Shown here in pieces: positions 1 through 11,235 of a stretch of 64,000 nt of DNA (positions within the stretch are counted from its first letter, which is position 1; each line of letters opens with the position of its first letter). A model generated the notes under the pieces. It ran no database searches. It saw only the letters and a list, made by a program, of their open reading frames with translations, and was not told the DNA's origin. This DNA is from Costus lasius. Lineage: Eukaryota > Streptophyta > Magnoliopsida > Zingiberales > Costaceae. The position numbers were made by a program, and so were the translations under genes. The stretch covers positions 82,553,178-82,617,177 of the forward strand of contig CM050449.1 of assembly GCA_027563935.2 (NCBI GenBank), in the 5' to 3' direction.

Positions 1-1049
1 TGATTCTGGACCTTGTCCCAATCAAATCTACTCCCACTAGCTTCTTTCAAAGAAGTATCTCCTCAAGAAAGACAGCAGTATCGAGCAACAAATATTTTGT
101 TCTCCCTGGGATAGAAATAGCACCCTTCAGTGCCCCACAAACAAACATATACTTTTGAGATCACTATTATTACATTCCCAATTCCATTGAAGAAATGGGA
201 TATTTGCAGCTCGCAACTCAAAAGCTAACTAAGACACTTTCTTATGGAGTGGCAGTACATCTGTTTGCATGGCATCATAGTAGTATATTTGCATGACTAT
301 TCAAAGATGGAACCACATCCAATGTGTTCCTCTTTCTTTCTTTGAAATTCACCACACAGTGATGTTCTAAGCAAGCTGTGAGATAACCCCACACTCCTTA
401 GGACAGTCATCAAATTCTCCACTAATCACCTTGATCCAATCAAAGTGCTTTAATAGATCCTCCAATTTGACTCAATACTTCATTTGTGAACTTCTTGGAT
501 TTCTCCAAAGTTCTTAGGTTGGATTAAGGCATACCCACACCTTATGAAGTATATAACATCTCTTAGTGCTTGTTTACATGGGTCCACACACATTGCTGTG
601 TAATAGATCCAACAAGCCACTTACCCTTCAACCCTTTTTGGTGAAGGCAGCATCTGTTACTTTGTTCCTTTAAACAAGGCTCACATGTATCATAATCCTA
701 AAAGGATAATGATCCCAATAGTCCATGGACCTTTGGATGTGACCATTGTTCTATGGTTTAAGAGACAATGCTATGAGAGGGTGTTTATTGAATCATTGGA
801 TCTGATCTTGTGTTACATATAGAACCACAAGCTATTATCAACTGTATCACTTCAATAGAACATCTCAGTTATAAAGAAAAATATCATATATTATTTCAAA
901 CTGAAATCCTCTCCAAAAGGAATGATGTTCTAATACATAAGCTGATACATAATAGCAAAGTTCTAGATAAAGTCTTCAAGGCAGTGAGATGATATCAACA
1001 GCAGAATCCAATGCTCCGTCCCTGACCCGAGAGTCGATCCCATCAAGCC
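1..1049 (-). pseudogene. Element E pol remnant (integrase and polyprotein linker), heavily decayed
   Basis: No long frame survives. The stretch near 1-200 resembles the part of A, B and C after the integrase, where the sense strand codes for the segment ending in an acidic and proline-rich linker. The stretch near 300-800 resembles the integrase zinc-binding and core region, for example the pieces around 590-760 that match the GAG-pre-integrase segment of A near 7900-8100. Many small indels are present. Assignment rests on nucleotide resemblance to the better copies and on collinearity with the gag remnant that follows. Confidence 0.55.
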
Positions 1050-1667
1050 TCATCGTCCTACTTCTTTTGAGCTCCTGCATACGAAAAACATATGTAAGCT
1101 CCACATGCGGTACCCAGTACCCATGAATAAGAAGTAGACAAAAGACCTCAGTAACACAATACCTGAAGCGGATGGATTACATCCCTTCTTCTTTGCCATG
1201 CTCTTCTTGGGCCTTAATCCTCTTCGAAATGCCCATGCATTCCCAGTCTTCCGAAGTATTAGCTTCCAAGATATAGAACCATGGTTATTCTCAGATTCAG
1301 GCATACACTCTGAAGATCCAACAGAACTCTCCTGATCTTTGTCTATAGAGCATGGTGTGAAGAGACCTTTGAGATGTATGATAAGATCATAAATCCCCAT
1401 CTCATCACACTCAACTTTGACCACTGGGGTCATGCACTCTAAGACAAGAGCAGTGTACTGTTCGTTATCTTCACAATGTTCAAGATAGACATTCCACTCC
1501 CACTCAGTAGTGAAATACATACTGGGCTGGGATGGAGGTCTTTCAAGAAGATGCACCTTATTTTCTTGTTCGAGTATCTTGGACAAAATCTTGAACCACT
1601 TTGTCCAATTTGGCCCTTCCAATTTGGTTTTATAGAGTTTCAATCTTAGATTAGGAGATGCCATCAT
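1050..1667 (-). pseudogene. Element E gag remnant, copia-type, 205 codons open
   Basis: Opens at an ATG at 1667 with residues reading like the N-terminus of copia Gag: a leucine-rich start, then a GPNWTKWFKIL motif where the other copies have TNFMDWHRNLRI, then a VLE segment. The central part, including most of the capsid region and the CCHC zinc knuckle, is missing compared with gag of B (about 260 codons to the end of the knuckle region). The last 40 codons run out of frame over what should be the protease start. It cannot make a working Gag-protease. The ATG lies just downstream of a leader matching that of C, G and H, which supports the start. Confidence 0.6.
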
Positions 1668-1828
1668 CTACAATAAGCAAATAAGTAAAATAAGTACAAT
1701 GATAAAGCATTTAACAAGGACTTTAAATTAAATGCTATGCTCCCACTACTTCCTAAACAAGTTGAGAACTCTCAAACACAACATGGAAATAAGTGAGTAG
1801 GATCCTAATTTCACATGAGGTCTCCGCG

Positions 1829-1971
1829 ACTCACGAGGGTGAGTTGGGATGCATAGAGAGTCTCATGCTTCCTTAGATAGGCATGCCAGCCAATTGTGCC
1901 GTGCACAACTCCTCTTAGTTAAGACAGACTAGGCGTCCTGTGTCCAGCGAGGGCTAGATACAACACAGAAC
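1829..1971 (-). promoter_or_regulatory. Leader hairpins 1 and 2 of element E
   Basis: On the sense strand, hairpin 1 (1829-1844) has stem ACTCAC/GTGAGT around loop CCTC. Hairpin 2 (1935-1971) has outer stem GTTCTGTG/CACAGGAC, a 5-nt 5' bulge TTGTA, and inner stem TCTAGC/GCTGGA with loop CCTC. Both stems differ in sequence from those of H (TCCCAC/GTGGGA; TTTCATG/CATGAAA; TCCAGC/GCTGGA) yet still pair, using G-U wobbles on the sense strand. Function is not known; a packaging, dimerisation or translation signal is inferred from the position. Confidence 0.6.
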
Positions 1972-2111
1972 CCTATCCTCTCAACAGCTGCCTCTAGTAA
2001 TTCATCATGTTAGTGACATATGAAAAACCAGTCAAGTCTGGTCCTAACCGTTATGCCCAGGGCCAACAAATTTCCTTGCAAAGGCACGCCCAGGTTAAAA
2101 CTGGACTGGGG

Positions 2112-2116
2112 AAATC
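2112..2116. repeat. Target-site duplication of element A, left copy (AAATC)
   Basis: AAATC directly precedes the LTR start at 2117. The same five bases follow the LTR end at 12888-12892. Removing A with one copy restores the continuous Fam2 leader sequence seen around 28705. Confidence 0.9.
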
Positions 2117-3768
2117 TGTAAGTGGCGAAACCTAGGTCATAGGCGCATATAAAATTTTCATAGGCAGCGGAAATTTTAGGTTTCATGATCGTATGGCTTA
2201 ATCATATGATCAACATTAAAACTTGCTTAAAACAAGTGAAGATGTTACCATGGCCATGAGTGGCGGCTTGGAAGAAGATAGAGGGCGAGTGGCTCTCCTC
2301 CAAAGAAGTCGCACACAAGGTGATGGAACTTGCTTCCTTGCGCGTCCCTTGTGCTAGCAAAAACGCCAAGGTATCCTGATTGTGTATGAGGAGATGTGTT
2401 CACCCCTTTGGCTGGCGAAACTTCTTCCCTTTCATGGAGGTAAGACACGCACGAGAGGAAGGGGGCGAGAGAGAGCGTCTCAACGTTCGAAACCGTGGGG
2501 GGTTTCCAAAAGGAATCATGCCTTCCAAATATAGTAAGTGTTTTACTCTTAATTTAACTCCCACGTAACCATCGAAACTCATCTCTCAATCGAACCATAC
2601 GTTCACCAAAGTGAACCGGTTCTATTCCATTTGGTTCAAAGACCAAATCAAACCAAGCCATGGTCTAGATCTCATATGAACCAGATGGCTCAAGATCTAA
2701 CCACACATCTCTTGATGCTCTTGATCTCATCGATCAAGCATCAATTCTCCTAATCGAAGCTTACCGATCACTAGCCCTAATCAATCAAACATGATCAGAC
2801 CAGATCTCACTTCCAATCAGAGTTTAAACTCCTTTAAACTGAACCAAAACCATTCAGTCCACATGATCTGACATAAGTAAGCCATATCATCAAATTGTGC
2901 GACCCTAAGGGTTTTCTTCAATGTCGGTAACGATAACTTACGTTATCACGATCAGAGAGGGGTATCTAGCAACACATCACTGTCTCCCGATATGAAGGAA
3001 AGAGTCTTCCAAGACTACACCCAAACCATAGCACAAGTGTGAATCCAATTCACTTGACATACATGTTTCCTTTGCCACTGGATGTTCTCATTGGACAAGC
3101 GTGTCAAGCCTGTAATTCCAATATGATGAAAATGATTAGATCAGATGAACATAGTCATCTGGGTATGGCCATACACTTTCTCAATCATCTCATCCAGGGG
3201 GCCCCTTTAGAACATCACACTCCAACAAGGAGAGGCAATCCTATATCTATCACTAGTGTCCTAACATGACTCATGCTCATTATCCAAGATAATCTATAAC
3301 CATTATATTTCAAATGATATTGAATTACCTCAAGACAATGCCAATCATCATTTAGAAACACAAGCGATCTCAAGTCAGAGGAAATATGTCACTTGCTTGC
3401 ATATAAGGATTATTCACATTGTGACAAACAATTGAATATCCTAAGTAGGGTCTGTCCAGTACATCCAATGCACCTATGAGTCTACATCTTATTCCATGCT
3501 CGAAGCATCCTATAAGATTAGAACACATATTAGTCTCAATCATATCAAGGCTGTCTCATGTTCACCAAGATATCTCGACTAAGGACAATGCTAATGTCAG
3601 CCAAGCTGAACACCATTGAGACATTATTCAGAAGTATACATAACAGCAGCAGATAATGTAACAACCTAAATAACAACCATTGCCTTTATAAACTTATACA
3701 TAGTTTATACATGATACTGAAATCATCCCAAAGGCCTCAAACATTAGCCTTAAGGGCATACCCCAACA
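2117..3768 (-). repeat. Element A 3' LTR
   Basis: 1,652 bp, TG...CA ends on both strands. On the sense strand it opens TGTTGGGGTATGCCC and closes just before AAATC. It contains the palindrome GTATGGCCATAC at 3163-3174. Short open frames inside (for example 3039-3269) recur in every Fam1 LTR and show no protein family; I treat them as chance. It is the partner of 11236-12887. Confidence 0.93.
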
Positions 3769-4505
3769 ATCTCCCACTTGCACTTAATGTAATGGTTGAG
3801 AAATCTCAAACCCATATTATTACAGTGCTTCTCATGCTTCTGCTGTGCCAGAGGCTTAGTAAGCGGGTCAGCTAGATTGTCATCTGTATGAACCTTGCAG
3901 ATCTTGATCTCTCCACGATCTATGATCTCATGGATCAAATGAAACCTTCTCTGTATGTGCTTGGACTTCTGGTGTGACCGTGGTTCCTTTGCTTGTGCTA
4001 TTGCTCCAGTGTTATCACAGAAGATAACCAATGGATCAGCACTCGAAAGAACAACACCAAGTTCCTGAACGAACTTACGAATCCACACTGCCTCCTTGGA
4101 TGCTTCCGAGGCTGCAACATACTCGGCTTCTGTTGTGGAATCAGCAACAATTGATTGTTTGAAACTCTTCCACACCACTGCTCCTCCATTCAAGCTAAAA
4201 ACATAGCCTGATTGCGATCGGAAATCATCCTGGTCAGATTGGAATGAAGCGTCAGTATATCCTTCAATACTGAGTTCTTCCTGACCTCCATAAATCAAGA
4301 ACATATCTTTGGTCCTCCGAAGATATTTCAAAATGTTCTTGACTGCAATCCAGTGCGCCTTCCCTGGATTACTTTGGAATCGACTTGTCATGCTTAACCC
4401 GTAAGCGACGTCTGGGCGAGTACACAACATCGCATACATAATGGATCCAATAGCCGAAGCATAAGGCGTATTGTCCATTTCATCTTTCTCAGACTGTGTT
4501 TGGGG
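3750..4505 (-). pseudogene. Element A pol, C-terminal part: RT connection and RNase H
   Basis: Continues the A polyprotein beyond solo LTR S1. It carries the tail of RVT_2 (YASAIGSIMYAMLCTRPDVA) and the copia RNase H with its acidic residues in TDASFQSD, TTEAEYVAA and FCDNTGAI. In B the protein ends at FLNH followed by TAG. In A that codon is TAC, so the frame runs through the polypurine tract into the LTR and stops at 3750, adding 13 residues. Separation from the rest of pol by a 1.7-kb LTR makes it non-functional. Confidence 0.9.
3769..3778 (-). promoter_or_regulatory. Polypurine tract of element A
   Basis: Sense strand GTGGGAGAT directly abuts the LTR start, the usual place for plus-strand DNA priming in copia elements. 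The same sequence is at the same place in B, G and H. Confidence 0.8.
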
Positions 4506-4510
4506 ACACT
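4506..4510. repeat. Target-site duplication of solo LTR S1 (ACACT), left copy
   Basis: ACACT at 4506-4510 is repeated at 6204-6208 on the far side of S1, and the pol sequence of A continues across. Confidence 0.9.
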
Positions 4511-6203
4511 TGAAAGTCCCCTAAACAAGAGGGGGGGGCGAAACCCTACTAGCGCATATGGAGGTTTTAAAGCAGCGGAATGGATTTCTAGGGATCGATT
4601 GCATGAGATATGATCAACTACAAAAACCCCGATTGCAAACATAAGAAGGATCATACCATCGCCATCCTTTGGATGGTGCCTTGGAAGCAAAGATCGAAAG
4701 GGATCTTCTCCAAAAGTGACGCACACAAGGTGATGCCGCCTACTCTTTGTTGATCCTTGTGCTAGCAAGGTTCTTCAAAGGTCTTTGTCGTATGAAAGGG
4801 AAGAGAAGATTTTCCTTGCTTGGCGAGACCTCTCCCTTGTCGTCAAGAAACTCTACCACACGAATGTGTCAAGAACCAAAAGCCAACAAGCGACAAGAGG
4901 GCGAGAGGGAGGCGTGAAGAGAGGCGACGTGAGATGTGGTCACGTAAGTGACATGCTATCTAAAAATAGCAAAACCACTTCTCATCATGAAATGCGCTCA
5001 TGAACAAATCGCAAATCTCTTCTCCCATGAACCATGCGCTCACTTGATGAGCTGGTTCAATTTGGTTTGGTTCAAAAACCAATTAACCCAAGCCATTTGG
5101 TCTAGATCACAATAAACCCTAAAGGTTCAAGATCTAACCGTTCATCTCTTGATGCTCTTGATCTCACCGATCTAGCATCCATTCTCTCAATCAAAGCTTA
5201 CCGATCTTAAGCCCTAATCAATCAAACATGATCAGACCAGATCTCACTTACAATCAGAGATTAAATCCCTTTAAACTGAATCCAAACAATTCAGTCCACA
5301 CGATCTGAATTAAGTAAGCCATATCATCAAATTGTGCGACCCTAAGGGTTTCCTTTAAATATCGGTAACGATAACTTACGTTATCACGATCAGTGAGGGG
5401 TATCTAGCAACACATCACTGTCTCCCGATATAAAGGAAAGAGTCTTCCAAGACTACACCCAAACCACAGCACAAGTGTGAATCCACTTCACTAGGCATAC
5501 AAGTTTCCTTTGCCACTTGATGTTCTTATTGGACAAGCGTGTCAAGCCTGTAGCTCCAATATGATGAGCATGATTAGATCAGATGAACATAGTCACCTGG
5601 GTATGGCCATACACTTTCTCAATCATCTCATTCAGGGGGGGCCCCTTTATAACATCACACTCCAATTAAGGAGACGGCAATCCTATATCTATCACTAGTG
5701 CCCTAGCATGACTCATGATCATTATCCAAGATAGTCTATAACCATTATGTTTCAAATGATATTGAACTACCTCAAAACAATGACAATCATCATTTAGAAA
5801 CACAAGTGATCTCAAGTCAGAGGACATGTGCCACTTGTTGCAAACAAGGATTATTCACATTGTGACAAGCAATTGAATATCCTAGTAGGGTCTGTCCAGT
5901 ACATCCAATGCACCCATGAGTCTACATCTTATTCCATGCTCGAAGCATCCTATAAGATTAGAACACATATTAGTCTCAATCATATCAAGGCTGTCTCATG
6001 TTCACCAAGATATCTCGACTAAGGACATATAGCATGTCAGCCTAGCTGAACAGCATTGAGACATTATTCAGAAGTACACTTATTGCAGCAGACAATGTAA
6101 CAACCTGAATAACAACCATTGCCTTTATAAACATAAGAGTTTATACATGATACTGAAAGAATCCCAAGGCCTCAAACATTTGCCTTAAGGGCATACCCCA
6201 ACA
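4511..6203 (-). mobile_element. Solo LTR S1, Fam1-related copia
   Basis: A 1,693-bp LTR with TG...CA ends (starts TGAAAGTCCC, ends CCCCAACA on the plus strand), flanked by the perfect duplication ACACT, with no internal sequence attached. It differs from the LTRs of A in length and at many positions in its 3' half, and is closer to S2 and B there. Best explained as insertion of a full element into A pol followed by LTR-LTR recombination. It contains the palindrome GTATGGCCATAC at 5601-5612. Confidence 0.92.
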
Positions 6204-9200
6204 ACACTAGCTCTTAGAAAGATTCAGACCATGTCTGACTGGAAGATATCCTCTTTTAGAATTTTCTAAATGGAATCTCTCCAGGACTTTATCGATGTAA
6301 GTACTCTGGCACAGCCCGAGAAGCCTATTAGATCTATCTCTATATATCTGCACACCTAATACGTAGGCTGCTTCTCCTAAATCTTTCATCTGGAAACATT
6401 TTCTTAACCATGCTTTGACCGCATGCAGTTCAGGAATATTGTTTCCAATGATCAAGATATCATCGACGTAGAGGACTAGGAAAGTAATCACGCTCCCACT
6501 AAACCTCTTATATACACACGGGTCATCTTCATTTTTGATGAAACCAAATTCACAAACTGATTCATCAAAACGAATATTCCAGCTTCTCGATGCTTGTTTT
6601 AGTCCATAAATAGACTTCTTTAATTTGCATATTTTATGACGATCTAATGGATTGATGAAACCTTCAGGTTGTGCCATATACACATCCTCTTCTAGTTTTC
6701 CATTAAGGAAAGCGGTCTTCACATCCATTTGCCAGATCTCATAATCATAATATGCAGCTATCGCGAGAATAATCCAAATGGACTTAAACATGGCTACAGG
6801 AGAGAATGTTTCATCATAATCTATCCCGTAGATTTGTTTGAAACCTTTCGCAACTAGCCTGCCCTTATAGGTAACTACGTTACCATCCATATCAATCTTC
6901 TTCTTGAAGATCCATTTACAGCCTATAGGGATTACTCCCGGAGGCGGATCAACCAAATCCCAGACTTGGTTATCTGACATGGAGTCCATCTCAGCTCGCA
7001 TAGCTTCAAGCCATCTTGCTGATTCCGATCCACTGACCGCATCCGCATAAGTAAGGGGTTCATCATTTATGATGTAGACTCCGTCATAGCGCTCAGGCTG
7101 TCGACGAATCCTTCCCGATCTACGCGGTTCCCGTGATATCTGAGCCTCAGGTTGAACATCAACCTGTTCTACTTGCTCAGGCTCATCCAACTGAGCTTGA
7201 CTACTTTGTCCCTCTTCTGGACTTTCATCCAGTTTTATTTCTCTCCCACTGGCTTCTTGCAGAAGAAATTCCTTCTTAAGAAAAATAGCCGTTCGAGCAA
7301 CAAATATTTTGTTCTCTTTGGGATCGAAGAAATAATAACCCTTAGTTTCTTTAGGGTAACCGACAAAGATACATTTATCAGATCTGCTTTCCAGTTTCCC
7401 AGAGGCGAGCTTTTTGACATAAGCCTCGCAACCCCAGATTTTGATAAATGTCAAGCTTGGCTGTTTCCCATACCATAACTCATATGGAGTCTTTAAAACG
7501 GCCTTGGATGGCACTCGGTTTAGTACCTTTGCAGCTGTTTCCAGTGCAAATCCCCAAAAGGAGTAAGGTAGAGTAGCCTGACTCATCATCGAACGAACCA
7601 TATCCAATAAGGTTCTATTTCTCCTCTCGGACACACCATTCCATTGCGGTGTTCCTGGCGGAGTGAGCTGTGAGATAATCCCACACTCCTTCAGATAGTC
7701 AGTAAACTCTCGACTCAAGTATTCTCCACCTCGATCGGATCGAAGTGCCTTGATATTCCGGCCTAGCTGATTCTGTACTTTATTTTTGAACTCTTTGAAC
7801 TTGTCAAAAGATTCACTCTTATGTCTCATTAGATAGACATAACCATATCTACTGAAATCATCAGTAAAAGTAATGAAGTATGAATAGCCACCTCTGGCAT
7901 GTTTACTAAATGGCCCACACACATCACTGTGAATAAGGTCAAGTAAACCTGAAGCCCTTTGACCTTTATTAGAAAAAGGAGTCTTCGTCATTTTGCCCAT
8001 TAAACAAGCTTTGCATGTATCAAGCTCCTCATAGGAGAATGATCCCAGCAGTCCATGGTCATGCAACCGCTTAATGCGCTTCTTGTTAATATGGCCTAAA
8101 CGACTATGCCATAGCAAGGTGCTGTCATCAGCATACTTGGCTTTCTTATTATCAATTTGTTGTACAGAACATTCCATGTCCAACATGTATAACCCATTGT
8201 TAATTGAGCCAGTAGCATAAACAATATTATCAAATGAAATACAACACTTTAAAGTTTTGCATTCAAAAGAAAAACCTTTCCTGACAAGAGCAGCAATAGA
8301 GATAATATTCTTAGTTATGCTCGGTACAAAATAACAATTGTCAAGTTCTAATACAAGACCAGATGGTAAAGAGATGTTATATTCTCCTACAGCAACAGCA
8401 GCAACCCGTGCCCCGTTTCCAACTCGTAGGTCCACCTCATGCTGTCCCACCTGTCTTCTTCTCTTGAGTTCCTGTACATTTGAACAAATGTGAACTCCAC
8501 ATGTAGTGTCCAACACCCATGAAATAGAAGAAGCTACCATGACTTCAGTCACGTAAATACCTGAGCCAGAAGTGAAAGGCTTGCTTCCCTTCTTCTCTCC
8601 TTGGAGCGCTTTACAGTCCTTCTTCCAGTGACCGAGCTGGCCACAATGGAAACATCTGTTGTCCTTTGACCGCTTTATCTTTTGTTTCAGAGCCTTGTTG
8701 TAGCTCTTGATAGGGGCTTTGCCCTTCTTCCCCTTCTTCTTGTTCCTTGAAGGAACCAGCAAGACAGAGGAGGAAGGCTTTCCCTTCTCAAGAGTCTGCT
8801 CTGTGGTACAGAGCATGTTCAGTAACTCTGGCGGAGTACAATCGATCTTGTTCATATTAAAATTAATAATGAACGGATCGAAAGAGGCCGGGAGAGACTG
8901 CAGGATAATGTCTACAACAAGTTCCTGATTGATGGTGTGTCCCAGTTTCTCTAGAGCCTCCTTGTACCCAATCATCTTGAGTACGTGAGCTCCCACTGGA
9001 CTCCCTTCAGTCAGTTTGCTCTGAAAGAAAAGTTTCGTCAAGTTATAGCGTTCAGTCCTTGCCTGTGCAGCATACAGCATCTTGAGATTTGCTATAATAT
9101 CAATGGCAGATAAGTCCTCATGCTGACGCTGGAGCTCTGGCGTCATTGACGCAAGCATAAGGCAAGCGACATCAGTACTATCACTGACGTGCTTCTCATA

Positions 9201-9374
9201 AGCATCCCGAACCGCCCTTGCGGCGTTCGCTGCGGGTTGAGCCGGTATTACCGTCTCAAGGACATACAGTTTCCTCTCAGCCTTAAGAACAATCTTTAGC
9301 TGTCTGTACCAGTCTGAGAAGTTTGGCCGAGCAAACTTCTCCTTTTCCAGTATGGATCACAGATTGAGCCCTGT
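6204..9374 (-). pseudogene. Element A gag-pol, N-terminal and central part
   Basis: Frame open from 9356 to S1, with the longest ATG frame of 983 codons starting at 9158. Order on the protein: Gag (UBN2-type capsid), CCHC knuckle CFHCGQLGHWKKDC, protease with LDTTC in place of the LDTAC of B, GAG-pre-integrase and integrase core (HSDVCGPF, RSDRGGEYL, NGVSERRN), chromodomain-free linker, then RVT_2 with QMDVKTAF and YVDD. By alignment with B, the codon for the initiator Met (9372-9374) reads ACA, and codon 6 is TGA where B has CGA. Without them translation could only start inside capsid. The rest lies beyond S1 at 3750-4505. Confidence 0.9.
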
Positions 9375-9566
9375 GGTGTTCGTTGCTGCAGAAATCTACA
9401 ACATTGCAAGAACAACAAGGTCAGTATCCATGTTAGAATCAATCCAGGACTTAAGAATGATTCTTTTCTCACTATTTTATCTGACTGAAAAATCCAATAA
9501 AACAGTCCGAAAGAGTAAAACCCCTTTTAGTGAGATGGGATCCAGATTTCATACTTGGTCTCCGCG

Positions 9567-9913
9567 TCCCGCTCAGGCGAGATAAGATGCACAGAGAGTT
9601 CAAGCACTAATCACTGGTAGGCTATCCATGCCAATCGCCAACCCGTGCGATTCCCCTTCATCTGGGCAATCCAGCAGACTGTGCCAACTGAGTTGGTACA
9701 ACACAGTCTCTGATTCCACAGATGGCTGCCTCCATATAGCTAGCATATGCTCAATATGTAGCCTACATGGTCAAGCTGACCTGACCTACTCCCTGGACCA
9801 CCACGTGCTATGCTGAGCAATGAGAAGCGATAAATCCCTTCTCTGTAACACGCAGGTGTAATCACACACCGTCTAAAGATAGATGGGCGTGCCCACTGAG
9901 TGGGTACAACACG
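9567..9913 (-). promoter_or_regulatory. Three-hairpin leader module of element A
   Basis: Sense strand. Hairpin 1 (9567-9582): TCTCGC/GCGGGA, loop CTGA, needing one G-U pair that exists only in sense RNA. Hairpin 2 (9677-9708): outer stem GACTGTG/CACAGTC, 5' bulge TTGTA, inner stem CCAAC/GTTGG, loop TCA. Hairpin 3 (9888-9913): outer CGTG/CACG, bulge TTGTA, inner CCCAC/GTGGG, loop TCA. Order, spacing and bulge are the same as in the Fam2 elements while stems and loops differ. The role is unknown. Confidence 0.65.
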
Positions 9914-10255
9914 GCCCCAACGATAGTCAGAACAGCGAGGTTTTGCGTCAGAAGGCTATCGAGCTTGATATTTTACGTTGGATTTTAACAGTCCATTTAA
10001 TCTTCTTACTATCATGCAATATCTGTGGTGATAGCAAAAGAATAAATCATGCATGTGCTAATCTTACTTAAAATAGTAAATTGAAAGCACAATTATCTTA
10101 TGTGGTAAATGCCCATTAAGCCTAAGTAAAAACCCTAGTTTTACACAAGTTTTCACTTGAGCTCTTTATGGGTCTCTTTCACTTCATCTGGCCCAGCCCG
10201 GGCCCAAGCGCCCTCTGCAGTCCAAATGCATGCGCCCACCAGACTGGTTGCGCCT

Positions 10256-10320
10256 GTTCTAGAGTCGAACTCTAGACCTCCCACCTGGTGAAGCCACTTG
10301 CTGCAAGCGCCTCTGCCATG
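10256..10320 (-). other. tRNA-like segment in the element A leader (A-box and B-box like)
   Basis: Sense strand has TGGCAGAGGCG (10308-10318), close to the Pol III A-box, and AGTTCGACTCT (10261-10271), close to the B-box, about 35 nt apart. The B-box sits in a hairpin with stem TCTAGA/TCTAGA and loop GTTCGAC. The B leader has the same two boxes with a different stem. I could not fold a full cloverleaf. It could be a captured tRNA or SINE piece, or chance. Confidence 0.35.
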
Positions 10321-11221
10321 TGTGCTCTGTGCTCATGTCTGATCAAATTACATTTTAATCTATCTAGACATGGTTTGACACGCAGGTCAATTATACATTA
10401 TTATAAATTAAAGTGTGATACACAGATCACAATAAAAATTTACAATTAATTCCAGGCACGCAGGCCCCAGCACAGCACACAAATTAGGGCAGCCCACATA
10501 AGATTAATTAGACACCCAATCAGGTTAAATAAGCATACATGTGATCCAATCAGAAAATAAAATTTTTGAAAAACCCATGGCATCAATTTTATTTCCTTAT
10601 ATGCCCTACTACCTTACAACGGTCCATTAATAGGGATCCACTCATCAGACCAAGTCAGACCCACTGGCCTTGCATGCACCCAGTCATAACTGACTTGTGT
10701 TGACCTAGTGGTCAACTATGCATGCCTTAAGGGCTGAACGTCCCACATGATTTCTGGCAGGCGGGTGTGACCCCGGGCCTTAATCATGATCGTTCACTAG
10801 GCGCCTCAATCAGACATCGCTACACGCCCTTCTGCAGCCGGCCTATAGCCACCTGTATGAGTGCGCATAGGTGCTATCTGGCCGACCCATCTAGGCTGTC
10901 AGATGGTCTGATCAGGCTGTTGGGTCCAGACTAGACTGACGACTTCAACCCTAGTAACCCGTCTAAGTATATCAAGTAGGCGCTTTAGAGATCTAGGTGA
11001 GGGGCGCGCAAGACAATAAGTTTTTGATAAAAACTTCTCCCTATGCGCAAACAAGCATCATACATGCGCAAGCTTCGAAGAAAACAAGATACATGTAGTT
11101 CTAAACCATGAAGTATATTTTCGCATGATGCCCAAAAGATGCGCATGTAGTAGATCTACCATAAGCTTATAACAAACATGGATCACAACAAAAGCAATCA
11201 TATGCATGAAGCCAAAACTTG

Positions 11222-11233
11222 GCTCTGATACCA
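11222..11233 (-). promoter_or_regulatory. Primer-binding site of element A (initiator-Met tRNA)
   Basis: Sense strand TGGTATCAGAGC, complementary to the 3' end of plant initiator-Met tRNA, two bases from the LTR. It is the standard minus-strand primer site of copia elements. Confidence 0.92.
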
Positions 11234-11235
11234 AT

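Larger units (their letters stand above)
1668..2116 (-). other. Element E leader, gag-proximal part
   Basis: Untranslated leader between the gag start and the insertion point of element A. It matches the leader of H (52310-52775) and G (62100-62550) block by block, including the stretch ending in CCCAGTCCAGTTTTAACC on the sense strand. It holds hairpins 1 and 2 of the leader module. No coding potential is seen. Confidence 0.7.
9375..11221 (-). other. Element A untranslated leader
   Basis: About 1.85 kb between gag and the primer site without a convincing frame. It contains the three-hairpin module (9567-9913) and a tRNA-like A-box/B-box segment (10256-10320). Long leaders of this kind are usual in the Angela/BARE group. 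Small open frames here (for example 9352-9585, 9628-9816, 9883-10071) are not conserved in reading frame with the B leader. Confidence 0.75.

Noticed and set aside
1829..1844. Leader hairpins as transcription terminators
   Set aside because: No T-run follows, and bacterial-type terminators do not apply in a plant genome.
4511..6203. S1 as the LTR of a truncated full element
   Set aside because: Both sides continue A pol with a perfect ACACT duplication and no internal sequence, which is the mark of a solo LTR.
10256..10320. True tRNA gene
   Set aside because: A- and B-box like strings are present but no acceptor stem, anticodon arm or Pol III terminator could be found; kept only as tRNA-like.
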